Assembly: GCF_011947285.1 (NCBI RefSeq)
Contig: NZ_JAAOZT010000004.1
Location: 1-64,000 of the forward strand
Reading direction: 5' to 3'
Origin: Glaciimonas immobilis
Lineage (GTDB): Bacteria > Pseudomonadota > Gammaproteobacteria > Burkholderiales > Burkholderiaceae_D
DNA length: 64,000 bases
A model generated the notes under the pieces. The model was not told where the DNA came from. It ran no database searches and worked only from the letters and a program-made list of their open reading frames with translations. This document shows, piece by piece, positions 16,265 through 27,300 of this stretch (its first letter is position 1; each line of letters opens with the position of its first letter). The translations under genes and the position numbers were made by a program.

Positions 16265-17650
16265 CTACCCATTTCCCGGCAACCTCAAAACCACCTCCAA
16301 CCCACCCTCTGGATGATTCCTCAAGGTTAACACCGCCCGATGGTTCTCCGCGATATTCCGTGCGATGGTCAAGCCCAAACCCGTGCCGCCCGTGTCGCGA
16401 GAGCGTGAGGTTTCCAACCTAAAAAATGGCTCGAATACTGCCGTCAGTTGATCCTCAGGGATCCCGGCACCGCCATCGCGCACGGTAATAACAATAGAAC
16501 TATGCTCGCCGGCACCTTCGCGGACAATTTGCAAACGTGCGTAGCGGCCATATTTAACCGCGTTGTCGACCAGATTGGTCAGGCAACGGCGTAATGCGTT
16601 AGGTTGGGCCATTATCGACGCCCGTGTCTGACCTTTTAACACCACATCCTGCCCGGCATCCGCCGCATCGGCACAAACACTATCCAGCAACGAATCAATG
16701 TCCAGCAACTGCATCGCCTCCGCTGAATCCATGCTACGCGCTAAATCAAGACCTTCTCGTACCATACTCTGCATGACTGCTAAATCCTCAATCAGCTTAT
16801 GGCGCAAATCAAGATCACTCACCTTTTCAAAGCGCAATCGTAATCGCGTCAATGGCGTTTGCAAATCGTGCGTGATCGCCGCCAGCATATGGGTGCGATG
16901 TTGAATCTGGCGCTTGATACGGGCCTGCATTGCATTGAAGGCGCTGGCTGCCTGACGAATTTCTGTCGGACCCGACTCCACCAAAGGCGGTCGGTCAATG
17001 TCGCGACCGAGCGCCGATGCCGCCTCTGCCAAGCGCTTGATCGGACGCGCTGTCATTTTTGCGACCAGATAGGCAAGCATCGCAATTAAGCCTAAAAATA
17101 AAGCAAAGTAAGGTGACAGCGTCGGCATACCGAGTGGACGCCCGCGCAGACCGCCAGGATCCCGCATCACCCGCAACTTCAACTTAAGTAGTGCGCCGTC
17201 TTTCAGACTGACATACACCACTTCACATTCATCAATCCGCGGTCGGTTACGCTGGCTTTGATTGTAGGGGCCGGGTGGCCTGTCAGGGTGCCAATTGCAG
17301 CCGACCTGTTTGGATACAACAATCTGCCGCTGATTACCGAGCCGCGCTCTTAATAGCGCTACCAGAGAAGCGTTCTCTGGCATAACATTTTCAGTGTTTG
17401 GTGCCAGACTTGCTTGCAGCCCAAAATTCTCACTGGTTTCGAGTACAGCTGCACGCATCTCTGGCCGGATACCATCAAGCGAAAGAACAATTTGCTCGAC
17501 CCTCTCGGCAATGCGAAAATCGTACAGTTCCTTGAATGCATTGCGGCGTTCGTTATCCGCTAACCAACTTGTGGTGCCAGCAGCAACCAGTACGCCAGCG
17601 AGCAGAATCAGAAACACCCGATTAGCGACGGAATCAAAGAAATTTTTCAC
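16265..17650 (-). CDS. Sensor histidine kinase of an OmpR/EnvZ-class two-component system
   Basis: A 461-residue kinase. A transmembrane helix at about residues 10-30 is followed by a periplasmic sensor of about 150 residues containing two Cys (VGCNWHP and IDECEVV), then a second helix (about 182-202). Next are HAMP (MTARPIKRLAEAA), HisKA with phospho-acceptor His261 (AAITHDLQTPLTRL) and the ATPase domain (NLVDNAVKYG, then GTGLGLTIARNI). The gene overlaps the regulator stop by four bases, so the two are translationally coupled. The shared location with a Spy/CpxP-like gene and an MdtABC-type pump suggests the role of BaeS or CpxA, sensing envelope stress or metals. That role is inferred from neighbours, not from the sensor sequence. 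Confidence 0.9.
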   Translation of the reverse strand: MKNFFDSVANRVFLILLAGVLVAAGTTSWLADNERRNAFKELYDFRIAERVEQIVLSLDGIRPEMRAAVLETSENFGLQASLAPNTENVMPENASLVALLRARLGNQRQIVVSKQVGCNWHPDRPPGPYNQSQRNRPRIDECEVVYVSLKDGALLKLKLRVMRDPGGLRGRPLGMPTLSPYFALFLGLIAMLAYLVAKMTARPIKRLAEAASALGRDIDRPPLVESGPTEIRQAASAFNAMQARIKRQIQHRTHMLAAITHDLQTPLTRLRLRFEKVSDLDLRHKLIEDLAVMQSMVREGLDLARSMDSAEAMQLLDIDSLLDSVCADAADAGQDVVLKGQTRASIMAQPNALRRCLTNLVDNAVKYGRYARLQIVREGAGEHSSIVITVRDGGAGIPEDQLTAVFEPFFRLETSRSRDTGGTGLGLTIARNIAENHRAVLTLRNHPEGGLEVVLRLPGNG

Positions 17651-18378
17651 GCATCTACCGATACCGACGTCGCCAATACATAGCCTTCGTTACGTACCGT
17701 TTTGATGATGCCAGGCGTACGCGCATCGTCGCCGAGTTTTTGACGCAACCGGCTAATTTGAATATCCACTGAACGATCGAAGGGATCGGCCTCGCGGCCT
17801 TGCGTCAGTTCGAGTAACTGATCGCGGTTTAAAATGCGATTCGGATGATCCAGAAAGACCTTGAGTATCCGGTATTCTGCACCCGATAACGCGACAACAA
17901 CGCCTTCCCGATTGACCAGCTGCCGAGCGATAAGATCGAGCGTCATGCCAGCAAACTGTATTTGTTGTGCTTTCGGTGTTGCCATATTTGGCGGTAACGC
18001 CTGAGTGCGGCGTAACACGCTGCGAATCCGGGCAAATAGCTCGCGTGGTTCAAATGGTTTGGATAAATAATCGTCTGCGCCCATCTCCAGACCAAGAATC
18101 CGATCCAGCGGCTCGCCGCGGGCGGTCAGCATGATAACGGGAATGCCGAAATGCGTCGGATGGGCACGCAAGGTCCGGCACAGCGTCAGTCCGTCCTCGC
18201 CCGGCAGCGTCAGATCAAGCACGATCAGATCCACGCGCGCCTCTTCTAGCACCCGCCGCATTTCAGCGCCGTTGTTAGCCGTTAACGTGCGTAAACCATT
18301 GGCGTCAAGGTATTCGGCCAACAAAGTACGAATTTCACGGTCGTCATCGACAACCAATATATGTGCAGTAGTATCCAT
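17647..18378 (-). CDS. OmpR-family response regulator
   Basis: A 243-residue DNA-binding regulator. The receiver has acidic residues Asp11-Asp13, phospho-acceptor Asp55 (IVLDLTLPGED), Thr in VIMLTARGE and Lys in DDYLSKPFEP. The winged-helix output domain occupies about residues 140-235 (LSGAEYRILKVFLDH, LLELTQGR, VDIQISRLRQKLGDD, GIIKTVRNEGYVLA). The first gene of a two-gene operon with the kinase; it is transcribed divergently from the Spy-like gene. Candidate binding sequences in the 220-base shared upstream region include ATCCAGA-AGGCC-TCTGGAT and several TACAA(A/T) repeats. Confidence 0.92.
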   Translation of the reverse strand: MDTTAHILVVDDDREIRTLLAEYLDANGLRTLTANNGAEMRRVLEEARVDLIVLDLTLPGEDGLTLCRTLRAHPTHFGIPVIMLTARGEPLDRILGLEMGADDYLSKPFEPRELFARIRSVLRRTQALPPNMATPKAQQIQFAGMTLDLIARQLVNREGVVVALSGAEYRILKVFLDHPNRILNRDQLLELTQGREADPFDRSVDIQISRLRQKLGDDARTPGIIKTVRNEGYVLATSVSVDA

Positions 18379-18598
18379 AGCTTGATTATGGCAATTGATT
18401 AAGAGAATGGCGACGCTAATTTTGTATATTCACCTATCCAGAAGGCCTCTGGATACAATGCGATACAAACATGCGGTCACAAAACACATGGCGTTACAAA
18501 CTCCCGGCATGGGGAAAGATGGCCGTTACATAGATGCGGTTTAATAAAAACTGTGCAGGTTACCTGTTCAAATCATTTTTCTCCTGAAAGGATTCATC
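18379..18598. promoter_or_regulatory. Divergent control region of the two-component operon and the spy-like gene
   Basis: It holds a perfect inverted repeat ATCCAGA-AGGCC-TCTGGAT (18436-18454). Immediately overlapping it is GGATACAATGCGA (18451-18463), a 13-base string that recurs exactly upstream of mdtA (19204-19216). Further TACAAAC and CACAAAAC units follow at 10-20 base spacing, as seen for OmpR-class direct-repeat sites. Regulator binding is inferred. Confidence 0.5.
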
Positions 18599-19132
18599 AT
18601 GTTTAAGCTCCGCAAACAACTATTGATCGGCATCACTGCTATGGGCATTGGTGCCATGGGGATGGGTGCCTATGCGCAAAATGCCCCTGCCGGTGCGCCC
18701 GCTGTAGCGCAGGCACCCGCGCCATCCGAGCATCATATGCATCAACCACCCACACCGGAACAACGCGCCAAATTTGAAGCCAGGATGGCAAAACGTCAAG
18801 CCAAATTGCATCAGGAACTTAAAATCACACCAGCACAAGAAGGTGCATGGAAGACCTACATAGACCAAATGAAGCCACATGGCCCGGATCTGTCGAAGGC
18901 GCGTCCAACCAAGGAAGAGTGGGCTAAACAGACCGCACCAGAGCGGATGGATCATCGCATAGAACTGATGAAAAAAATGGAAGAACACATGAGTGAGCGC
19001 GCCGCTGCTTTGAAACAATTTTATGCCGTGCTGACACCAGAGCAGCAAAAGGTCATGGATACGCAATTTAGCCACATGCATCATGGCGAGCGCGGTCACA
19101 GGGATCACGGCGGAGAAAGCCACAGCATGTAA
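18599..19132 (+). CDS. Spy/CpxP-like periplasmic protein, LTxxQ family, with His/Met-rich ends
   Basis: A 177-residue secreted protein. Signal peptide residues 1-26 end with AYA. The mature protein is helical and carries two LTxxQ-like repeats: LKITPAQEGAW and VLTPEQQKVM. This is the hallmark of the Spy/CpxP/CnrX family of periplasmic chaperones and metal sensors. Unlike E. coli Spy, it has a His-rich segment after the signal peptide (EHHMHQPP) and a His/Met-rich tail (HMHHGERGHRDHGGESHSM), which suggest binding of Cu, Zn or Ni (inference). A good CTGAAAGGA ribosome-binding site is about nine bases before the ATG. It faces a two-component system and precedes an RND pump, fitting a shared envelope-stress regulon. 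Confidence 0.85.
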   Translation: MFKLRKQLLIGITAMGIGAMGMGAYAQNAPAGAPAVAQAPAPSEHHMHQPPTPEQRAKFEARMAKRQAKLHQELKITPAQEGAWKTYIDQMKPHGPDLSKARPTKEEWAKQTAPERMDHRIELMKKMEEHMSERAAALKQFYAVLTPEQQKVMDTQFSHMHHGERGHRDHGGESHSM

Positions 19133-19551
19133 AATGGCCCGTTATCTGTTTTAAAACGTGGATTTTTAACCCTTTGTTGTTGTGATTGATAACGTACTTG
19201 GCCGGATACAATGCGACGTTACCCGCTGCCAGCAGCGGGTAACGTCGCAGAGCGCCGGGCAGGACCGCCGGATATCAGGAAATTATTGGGAATTACTTAG
19301 GTAGCGTAATTTACTTAATCGCCAATACGCATAGATTGCCTTGGGTTACACAACGTTAGACAACATTAGGCAGCCCCGGATGCCCAGTCAAATGCGATAT
19401 CAACGTTGAGGTCCTTGCATAAATCCGATAGTTGTTTAGGTGTGCGTTTGCGGCGGGCAACTAATGGCGTGTATCGGTACACTAGAAAAAAAATGCATTA
19501 CTCGTTTACACTGCTTCAATTCAAAATCAATTGACTGACTTCCGGCCCGCA
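19133..19551. other. Upstream region of the mdtABC-type operon
   Basis: About 420 bases without a gene. It contains a second exact copy of GGATACAATGCGA (19204-19216) running into a perfect 16-bp hairpin (19213-19248). The last 100 bases before mdtA are AT-rich and probably hold its promoter. Confidence 0.55.
19213..19248. repeat. Perfect 16-bp hairpin
   Basis: GCGACGTTACCCGCTG is followed by a CCAG loop and its exact reverse complement CAGCGGGTAACGTCGC. The outer T-A pair extends it to 17 pairs. No T-run follows, so it is not a classical terminator for the spy-like gene 80 bases upstream. It could be a REP-like palindrome, an mRNA stabiliser or a protein-binding site. Confidence 0.7.
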
Positions 19552-20988
19552 ATGAACCCAACCCCTCCCCCGAAAGATCAAAATTCAATGACACCCCAAC
19601 AGCCCAACACCATGGAAAATAAGCCTGGCGCTCCCTCCCGTCGTTGGTGGTGGCTATTGTTGGTGATCGTGCTGGGTGCAGCCGCCTATTTTTTCTGGGG
19701 ACGGAGCACTGCGCCGGCAGACAGTTCAGGTGCGGCAAACAGTCAAGGCAGAGGTAAAGGTCGTCGAGGCATGGGTCCTGGTGGCGAGAATAGCGTATTG
19801 CCCGTAGGCGTGACCACCGCCGCCGTCGCCGATGTGCATATCTATTTATCCGGTCTTGGCAGCGTGACGCCTGAAGCGACAGCAACCGTTAAAAGTCGGG
19901 TTGATGGGCAATTAATGAAACTCCATTTTAAGGAGGGAGAAACGGTCAAAGCTGGCGCCTTGCTGGCAGAACTCGACCCACGTCCCTATCAGGTTCTTGT
20001 CACCCAGGCCGAAGGTCAGTTCGGTCGCGACTCCGCGCTGCTAAAAGCCGCGCAAATTGATCTGAAGCGCTATCAAACGTTGTTGGCGCAGGATTCCATC
20101 GCCAGCCAACTAGTCGATACACAGGCAGCCTTGGTCAAGCAGTACGAGGGGACCGTCAAAACAGATCAGGGTACGTTAGATAATGCGCGATTACAGCTTC
20201 TCTACTCCCGCGTTACCGCCCCCATTACTGGCCGCATCGGTCTGCGGCAAGTCGATCTGGGCAATATTGTCCATTCTTCCGATACGAATGGCGTCGTGAT
20301 CATCACTCAGTTGCAGCCGATTTCTGCCATTTTCAGTATCCCGGAAGATAATATTCCGGGAGTCATGAAACAAATTCAGGCGGGTAAAACTCTGCCTGCC
20401 GAAGCGTGGGATCGCGCGCAAAAAAACAATCTCGCTACCGGTAAGTTTGTGACGATTGACAATCAGGTCGATGCCACCACCGGCACGGTGAAATTGCGGG
20501 CGGTGTTTCCCAACACCGATTACGCCTTATTTCCAAGCCAGTTCGTTAATATCAGGATGTTGCTAGACACTTTAATCGGTGCCACGGTTATCCCTAGCGC
20601 AGCCATCCAGCGCGGCAGCAGTGGTAATTTTGTGTATGTCGTCAAGGAAGACAAAACGGTCACTATCCGTCCAGTGACAATCGGTCCTGTGGAGGGCGAA
20701 AACACCTCTATCGCCAAAGGAATTTCACCGGGCGAAATCGTCGTCGTCGATGGTGTCGATAAGCTGCGCGAAGGCGCAAAAGTAGAACCGGTCAAGCGTG
20801 GCGCTGGCGGTGCGATTGGCGATGCAGCGAATCCTGCCAATACGGGTAAACGCGGTCATCGCCGTCAAGGTGCTGCAGGTTCGGCTTCTGCGAGTCCTAG
20901 CCCTAGTGCGGGCAGCTCGGCCGCGCCGCCTGCTGCCGCAACGGCCGGAGACAAGTCAAAGCCAGCGAGTCATCCAGCAGCCAACTGA
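19552..20988 (+). CDS. mdtA: RND efflux periplasmic adaptor subunit, MdtA type
   Basis: About 478 residues. An N-terminal membrane anchor (WWWLLLVIVLGAAAYFFW) is followed by a short Gly/Arg-rich linker, then the barrel-sandwich and alpha-hairpin domains of membrane fusion proteins (GSVTPEATATVKSRVDGQLM, GALLAELDPRPYQV, then YSRVTAPITGRIGLRQVD). The C-terminal 60 residues are low-complexity (Ala, Ser, Pro, Lys), longer than usual. It joins the inner-membrane permeases to the outer-membrane factor. The start is uncertain: ATG 19552, 19588 and 19612 share the frame, plus TTG 19531; none has a clear ribosome-binding site. It is the first gene of mdtA-mdtB-mdtC-outer membrane factor. A 109-base dispersed repeat lies in the 194-base gap before mdtB. 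Confidence 0.9.
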   Translation: MNPTPPPKDQNSMTPQQPNTMENKPGAPSRRWWWLLLVIVLGAAAYFFWGRSTAPADSSGAANSQGRGKGRRGMGPGGENSVLPVGVTTAAVADVHIYLSGLGSVTPEATATVKSRVDGQLMKLHFKEGETVKAGALLAELDPRPYQVLVTQAEGQFGRDSALLKAAQIDLKRYQTLLAQDSIASQLVDTQAALVKQYEGTVKTDQGTLDNARLQLLYSRVTAPITGRIGLRQVDLGNIVHSSDTNGVVIITQLQPISAIFSIPEDNIPGVMKQIQAGKTLPAEAWDRAQKNNLATGKFVTIDNQVDATTGTVKLRAVFPNTDYALFPSQFVNIRMLLDTLIGATVIPSAAIQRGSSGNFVYVVKEDKTVTIRPVTIGPVEGENTSIAKGISPGEIVVVDGVDKLREGAKVEPVKRGAGGAIGDAANPANTGKRGHRRQGAAGSASASPSPSAGSSAAPPAAATAGDKSKPASHPAAN

Positions 20989-21034
20989 AACCGCCGTACA
21001 ACAGCACCAGACCGCAACATCCGACTCAACATAA

Positions 21035-21143
21035 GACTTACGCAAAACCGTCCCGGAAACGGGCTTGTTTATACTGCCGACGCAGACAGCACCTAACTGC
21101 GGCAGGGAAAGCACAACGCCGCTTGGGCGATTTTGCATAAGTC
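21035..21143 (+). repeat. Dispersed repeat A, copy 1 (109 bp, terminal inverted repeats)
   Basis: Bounded by GACTTACGCAAAA and TTTTGCATAAGTC, which are inverted repeats with one mismatch. Inside are a CCCG-GAAA-CGGG hairpin and CTGCCG/CGGCAG pairs. Another copy sits at 51106-51232 in the same orientation. It lies between mdtA and mdtB, inside an operon. The form suggests a MITE-like or structured-RNA repeat. Confidence 0.7.
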
Positions 21144-21182
21144 CGGCAACGAACAACCAACTGTATAACGACGATAAAGCGC

Positions 21183-24100
21183 ATGAATCCATCACGTCAG
21201 TTTATTCTCCGACCTGTCGCCACCACCTTAATGATGGTCGCCATCTTTTTGGTCGGTATCGTCGCCTACAAACAATTACCGCTATCGGCATTGCCGGAAG
21301 TCGACTATCCGACTATTCAGGTAGTGACGCTCTATCCGGGCGCTAGCCCCGACGTGATGACTTCTTCGGTAACAGCACCGCTGGAGCGCCAGTTTGGTCA
21401 AATGCCGGGCCTTAACCAGATGTCCTCCACCAGTTCGGGTGGCGCATCGGTCATCACGTTACAGTTTGGTCTTGCGCTGAGCCTGGATATTGCCGAGCAG
21501 GAAGTACAGGCGGCGATTAATGCCGCTAGTAACTTACTTCCCTCAGACCTGCCAACACCGCCGATCTACAATAAGGTCAACCCGGCAGATACCCCCATTC
21601 TTTCGCTGGCCATTACTTCAAAAACGCTGCCGTTACCTAAAGTACAGGATCTGATCGATACCCGTCTGGCGCAGAAGATATCGCAAGTGCCCGGCGTTGG
21701 CTTGGTCAGCCTTTCAGGCGGTCAGCGTCCTGCCGTGCGGCTGCAACTCAACCCTCGCGCGGTTGCTGCCCTTGGACTCAATCTGGATGACATTCGGACT
21801 GCCATTGGCAATGCCAACGTCAATCAGGCAAAAGGGAGCTTCGACGGCCCGGCGCAGGCCTCAACCATTGATGCCAATGACCAGCTATCGTCCGCTGATG
21901 AATACCGTAATCTGATTATTGCCTATAAAAAGGGCGCGCCGATTCGGGTTTCCGACATTGGCGATGTGGTTGATGGTGCGGAAAATATTCGACTGGCTGC
22001 GTGGGCTAATAATGCGCCGGCGGTCATTTTAAACATTCAGCGTCAGCCCGGCGCCAACGTTATCGGCGTGGTCGATAGCATCAAAAAAATTCTGCCAAGT
22101 TTGCAAGAGAATTTGCCCGGTGCCATCGATGTCAAAATTTTGACTGACCGCACCACCACCATCCGAGCCTCGGTCAATGATGTAGAGTTTGAATTGATAC
22201 TGGCGGTGATTTTGGTCGTGATGGTGATTTTTGTTTTTTTGCGCAATGTGCCGGCAACCATCATTCCAAGCGTCGCGGTGCCGTTATCATTGGTCGGTAC
22301 CTTCGGCATTATGTATCTGGCTGGATTTTCGATCAATAACCTGACGCTGATGGCGTTGACTATCGCGACCGGTTTTGTGGTCGATGATGCGATTGTGATG
22401 ATCGAGAATATTTCCCGTTATATCGAACAAGGCATGAAACCGCTCCAGGCCGCTTTGAAAGGTGCGGAGCAGATCGGCTTCACCATTATTTCCCTGACCT
22501 TCTCCCTGATCGCCGTATTGATACCGTTGCTATTCATGGGCGATGTTGTGGGTCGCTTGTTCCGTGAATTCGCCATTACGCTGGCGGTCGCTATTCTGAT
22601 CTCCGCGTTTATCTCACTGACGCTCACCCCGATGATGTGCGCCAAATTGCTACGTCATACACCGGAAGCGGAACAAAGCTGGTTCTATCGTAAAAGCGGT
22701 GCCTTTTTTGACAATATTATTGCCCGTTACGGCAAAGCGTTAGAGTGGGTTCTTAAACACCAAAACGCCACATTGGTGGGAGCGGTGGGCACGCTGGCAT
22801 TAACCGTTGTGCTGTACATTTTTATACCAAAAGGGTTTTTCCCGATTCAGGATACCGGCGTCATTCAGGGTATTTCCGAGGCGGGGCAGTCCGTCTCCTT
22901 CAGCGCCATGGCAGAACGCCAGCAAGCGCTGGCAAAAGTGGTACTGGAAGACCCGGCAGTAGAAAGTCTGTCCTCATTCATTGGCGTAGACGGTATCAAT
23001 ACAACGCTCAACAGCGGACGCATACTGATCAATCTTAAGCCACACGATATGCGCAGTGTCAGCGCCTCCGATGTCATTCGGCGTTTGCAGCCAAAGTTGG
23101 CACGCGACGTTCCTGGCATGACCTTATACATGCAGCCGGTGCAGGATCTGACCATTGAAGACAGCGTCAGCCGCACGCAATATCAGTTCAGCGTAGAAGA
23201 TGCTGACGGTACCGAACTAACCAAGTGGGTGCCCAAACTCATCGATAAGTTAAAGGAATTGCCTATGCTGGCCGACGTCGCCAGCAACCAGCAAGATATG
23301 GGCTTGCAAGCCTATATTGAGATTGACCGTAACGCGGCGTCGCGCCTGGGTTTAACTACTGCGGCGATCGATAACGCTTTGTACAATTCATTTGGACAAC
23401 GTCTGATCTCGACCATTTATACGCAATCCAATCAATATCGCGTGGTGATGGAAGTGCAGCCCGCGTTTCAAAAAGGCCCGGCGGCACTCGATAGCATCTT
23501 TCTGGTTGCAGCCAACGGTAATCATGTGCCCTTGTCCAGTATCGCTACCGTCAGCGAGCGTAACGCGCCGCTGGTTGTGAACCACATTGGTCAGTTCCCA
23601 GCCACGACCATCTCGTTTAATCTGGCCCCGGGAGCGTCGCTCGGTGCAGCGGTAACTGCCATTCGTGCTGCCGAAAAGGAGATTGGTTTGCCGGTCAGTA
23701 TTCAAACACGCTTTCAAGGTGCGGCACTGGCGTTCCAGGCATCGTTAAGCAACACGCTTTGGCTCATTCTGGCTGCAATCATCACGATGTATATTGTGCT
23801 GGGCGTGTTGTATGAGAGCTATATCCATCCGATCACCATTTTGTCCACTCTGCCGTCCGCGGGGGTTGGGGCGCTGTTGTCATTGATGATTTCTGGTAAC
23901 GATCTCGGAATTATTGGCATCATCGGTATCATTTTGCTCATCGGTATCGTGAAGAAGAACGCGATTATGATGATTGACTTTGCGCTCGATGCTGAGCGAA
24001 ATGAAGGCTTGTCGCCACGCGATGCCATTTTTCAAGCCTGTCTGCTACGCTTCCGTCCAATTTTAATGACGACGATGGCAGCGTTGCTTGGCGCTTTACC

Positions 24101-24329
24101 GTTGATGCTCGGCACCGGCGTTGGCGCAGAACTTCGCCAGCCGCTGGGTATTACAATGGTTGGCGGGTTGCTGGTCTCTCAGGTATTGACGTTGTTCACG
24201 ACGCCAGTTATTTATCTTGCGTTCGACAGGGTCTCGCGGCGCTTCAAAAAGCGCTTCGGCAAAACAGATGGCGACTCTCAGGATAATGATCCGGATTTCC
24301 GACCATCGATTGATCCGGTACGGCCATGA
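21183..24329 (+). CDS. mdtB: RND multidrug efflux permease, MdtB type
   Basis: A 1048-residue proton-driven inner-membrane transporter with twelve transmembrane helices and two large periplasmic loops. The proton-relay Asp pair lies in TM4 ([19 protein letters not shown]). The C-terminal half has [20 protein letters not shown], typical of heavy-chain HAE1 pumps. The length and the partner gene downstream match the MdtB-MdtC pair, which forms a B2C heterotrimer in E. coli and exports bile salts, novobiocin and siderophores. No strong ribosome-binding site precedes the ATG; the start [18 protein letters not shown] is conserved in the family. Confidence 0.93.
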   Translation: MNPSRQFILRPVATTLMMVAIFLVGIVAYKQLPLSALPEVDYPTIQVVTLYPGASPDVMTSSVTAPLERQFGQMPGLNQMSSTSSGGASVITLQFGLALSLDIAEQEVQAAINAASNLLPSDLPTPPIYNKVNPADTPILSLAITSKTLPLPKVQDLIDTRLAQKISQVPGVGLVSLSGGQRPAVRLQLNPRAVAALGLNLDDIRTAIGNANVNQAKGSFDGPAQASTIDANDQLSSADEYRNLIIAYKKGAPIRVSDIGDVVDGAENIRLAAWANNAPAVILNIQRQPGANVIGVVDSIKKILPSLQENLPGAIDVKILTDRTTTIRASVNDVEFELILAVILVVMVIFVFLRNVPATIIPSVAVPLSLVGTFGIMYLAGFSINNLTLMALTIATGFVVDDAIVMIENISRYIEQGMKPLQAALKGAEQIGFTIISLTFSLIAVLIPLLFMGDVVGRLFREFAITLAVAILISAFISLTLTPMMCAKLLRHTPEAEQSWFYRKSGAFFDNIIARYGKALEWVLKHQNATLVGAVGTLALTVVLYIFIPKGFFPIQDTGVIQGISEAGQSVSFSAMAERQQALAKVVLEDPAVESLSSFIGVDGINTTLNSGRILINLKPHDMRSVSASDVIRRLQPKLARDVPGMTLYMQPVQDLTIEDSVSRTQYQFSVEDADGTELTKWVPKLIDKLKELPMLADVASNQQDMGLQAYIEIDRNAASRLGLTTAAIDNALYNSFGQRLISTIYTQSNQYRVVMEVQPAFQKGPAALDSIFLVAANGNHVPLSSIATVSERNAPLVVNHIGQFPATTISFNLAPGASLGAAVTAIRAAEKEIGLPVSIQTRFQGAALAFQASLSNTLWLILAAIITMYIVLGVLYESYIHPITILSTLPSAGVGALLSLMISGNDLGIIGIIGIILLIGIVKKNAIMMIDFALDAERNEGLSPRDAIFQACLLRFRPILMTTMAALLGALPLMLGTGVGAELRQPLGITMVGGLLVSQVLTLFTTPVIYLAFDRVSRRFKKRFGKTDGDSQDNDPDFRPSIDPVRP

Positions 24330-24384
24330 TGCGTTATGTGCGGATCAAACCCGCCAAGCCCGCTGAACCTATGATGCTGATCCT

Positions 24385-27300
24385 ATGAACATTTCGCTCC
24401 CCTTTATCCAGCGTCCCATCGCCACCACTCTGCTGACGATCGGGATTGCCTTGGCTGGGTTGGTGGCGTTCCGGCTATTGCCGGTATCGCCTTTGCCACA
24501 GGTCGACTTCCCTACGATTTCTATCTCGGCGTCGATGCCCGGTGCCAGCCCGGAAACCATGGCGGCCACGGTAGCGACCCCGCTTGAGCGTGCCCTCGGA
24601 TCCATTGCGGGGGTCACGGAAATGACCTCCTCAAGCTCACTTAGTTCGAGCCGTATAACCTTGCAATTCGATTTAAGTCGGGATATCGATGGCGCGGCGC
24701 GTGATGTACAGGCAGCGTTAAACGCCGCGCGCAATCTGTTGCCAACCGGCATGCCAGGTAGTCCGACGTATCGCAAAGTCAATCCCGCCGATGCGCCGGT
24801 CATGATCCTGGCGCTGACTTCGGACAGCATGACGCAAGGACAAATGTACGATGCCGCCGACACAATACTGGCGCAAAAATTATCGCAGGTGCAAGGTATC
24901 GGCAGCGTCAGCGTGGGCGGCAGTTCACAACCCGCAGTAAGGATAGAACTCAACCCCACTGCCCTCAATAAATATGGCATCGGTAGCGCAGACGTTCGCA
25001 CTGCGGTGGCTGCAACCAACGCCAATCGTCCGAAAGGGATACTGGAAGACGGTGACCGTAACTGGCAGATTTATGCTAACGACCAGGCCCGGACCGCCGC
25101 AGAATATATGCCGCTGGTGGTGTCCTACCGCAACGGCGCGCCGATTCGCGTACAAGACGTTGCGACTGTTAAAGATTCTGTTTCCGATCTGCGCAATTCT
25201 GGTTCTTCTAATGGAAAACCAGCAGTTTTGGTCGTCCTGAGCCGCCAGCCAGGAGCGAATATTATTGAAACCGTCGATAACGTGCGCGCTTTGCTACCCC
25301 AGTTGCGGGCCTCCATTCCCGCTGCCATCAATTTAAAGGTGGCGATAGACCGCACCCCAACTATTCGTGCGTCGTTGCGCGATACCGAGCACACTCTGTT
25401 GATGTCGATTGGACTCGTCATCATGGTGGTATTTATGTTTTTACGGAATGCACGCGCTGCGTTGATTCCGACGGTGGCAGTGCCTATCTCGCTGATTGGT
25501 ACTTTCGGGATTATGTATATGCTGGGCTACAGCCTGGACAATTTATCCCTGATGGCGCTGACTATTGCTACCGGCTTCGTCGTCGATGACGCGATTGTTG
25601 TACTGGAGAACGTCTCCCGGCATGTAGAAGAGGGTATGAAGCCGTACGATGCTGCCATTAAAGGTGCGCGTGAAGTCGGCTTTACCGTGCTATCGATGAG
25701 CATCTCGCTGATTGCAGTCTTCATTCCTATTCTGCTAATGGGGGGAATTGTCGGTCGCCTGTTCCGTGAGTTCGCGGTCACGTTATCTGCGGCTATTCTG
25801 GTCTCTCTGGTGGTGTCATTGACGACCACGCCGATGATGTGTGCACGCTTGTTAAAATACGAACCAAATCGCAAGCAAGGACGATTTTTTACGGCCATCG
25901 AACGTATTTTTGATGGCATGCTGAATGGCTACAAGCGCTCTCTAACCTGGGCATTACGCTTTGGACCACTCATGATATTGATTCTGGTAGGGACGATTGC
26001 GCTCAACATTCACCTATACAAGATCATTCCCAAGGGTTTTTTCCCGCAACAGGACACCGGGCGCATGATTGGTGGAATTCAAGGGGATCAGGCGATCTCG
26101 TTTCAAGCCATGAAAATTAAACTCGATACTTTTGTCGCTATCGTTCAAAAAGATCCCGCCGTTGAAAACGTGATTGCTTTTACGGGCGGCAGTCGTCGCA
26201 ATAGCGGTGTCATGTTCATCACCCTCAAACCTCTTGCAGAACGCAAAATCTCTGCCGATCAGGTGATTGCACGCTTGCGCGGAAAGCTCAGTCACGTGCC
26301 TGGCGCGAACTTGTTTTTGCAATCGGTACAAGACATCCGTGTCGGTGGTCGATCCAGCGATGCGCAATATCAATACACGCTGCAATCAGACGACATCAAC
26401 CAATTACGCCTATGGGAGCCTAAAATACGTGCTGCCTTCGATGCGTTACCAGAACTTGCGGACGTCAACACCGATCAAAATGATAAAGGCTTGCAAACCT
26501 CAGTGGTCATTGACCGCGAGACCGCGATCAGAAGTGGTGTAACCCCGCAATTAATCGACTCTTCACTGAGCGATCTGTTTGGACAGCGCCAGATATCGAC
26601 GATTTACAGTGGCATGAATCAGTATCACGTTGTGATGGAAGCAGCACCCGAATATTGGCAAAGCCCTGAAATATTGAAAAAAACTTACGTGAGCGTCACC
26701 CCCGTGAGCAATAATCTGTCTCCCACGACTTCAGCGTTAGGCACCCCGCCTGCCTTGACTGCAAGCGGTAAGCTGGCGTCCAATTCGTCGCTGGCACAAA
26801 CGCTTTCAACCACCGTTGAATCGCAGATACCGCTATCGTCTTTTTCGACATTCAAAGCGACCAATACCGCGCTATCAGTCAGTCATCAAAGCCAGTTTAT
26901 TGCCTCGACCATTTCTTTTAACCTGCCGGAGGGGAAATCATTATCCGATGCAACAATCGCCATCAATGGAGCGATGAGTCGGCTTGGTGTGCCGACCTCG
27001 GTGCACGGCACCTTTGCGGGCACTGCGAACGTTTTTCAGTCATCGCTCAATAGTCAGCCTCTCCTGATTTTGACAGCGTTGCTCGCGGTTTATATTGTGC
27101 TCGGGATATTGTATGAGAGCTATATTCATCCCTTAACTATCCTCTCCACACTACCATCCGCGGGAGTCGGCGCCTTGCTGGCGCTACTGCTCACCAAGAC
27201 CGATTTTAGCCTGATCGCATTGATCGGCGTTATTCTGCTCATTGGTATCGTCAAGAAAAACGCCATCATGATGATTGATTTCGCGCTCGACGCAGAACGC

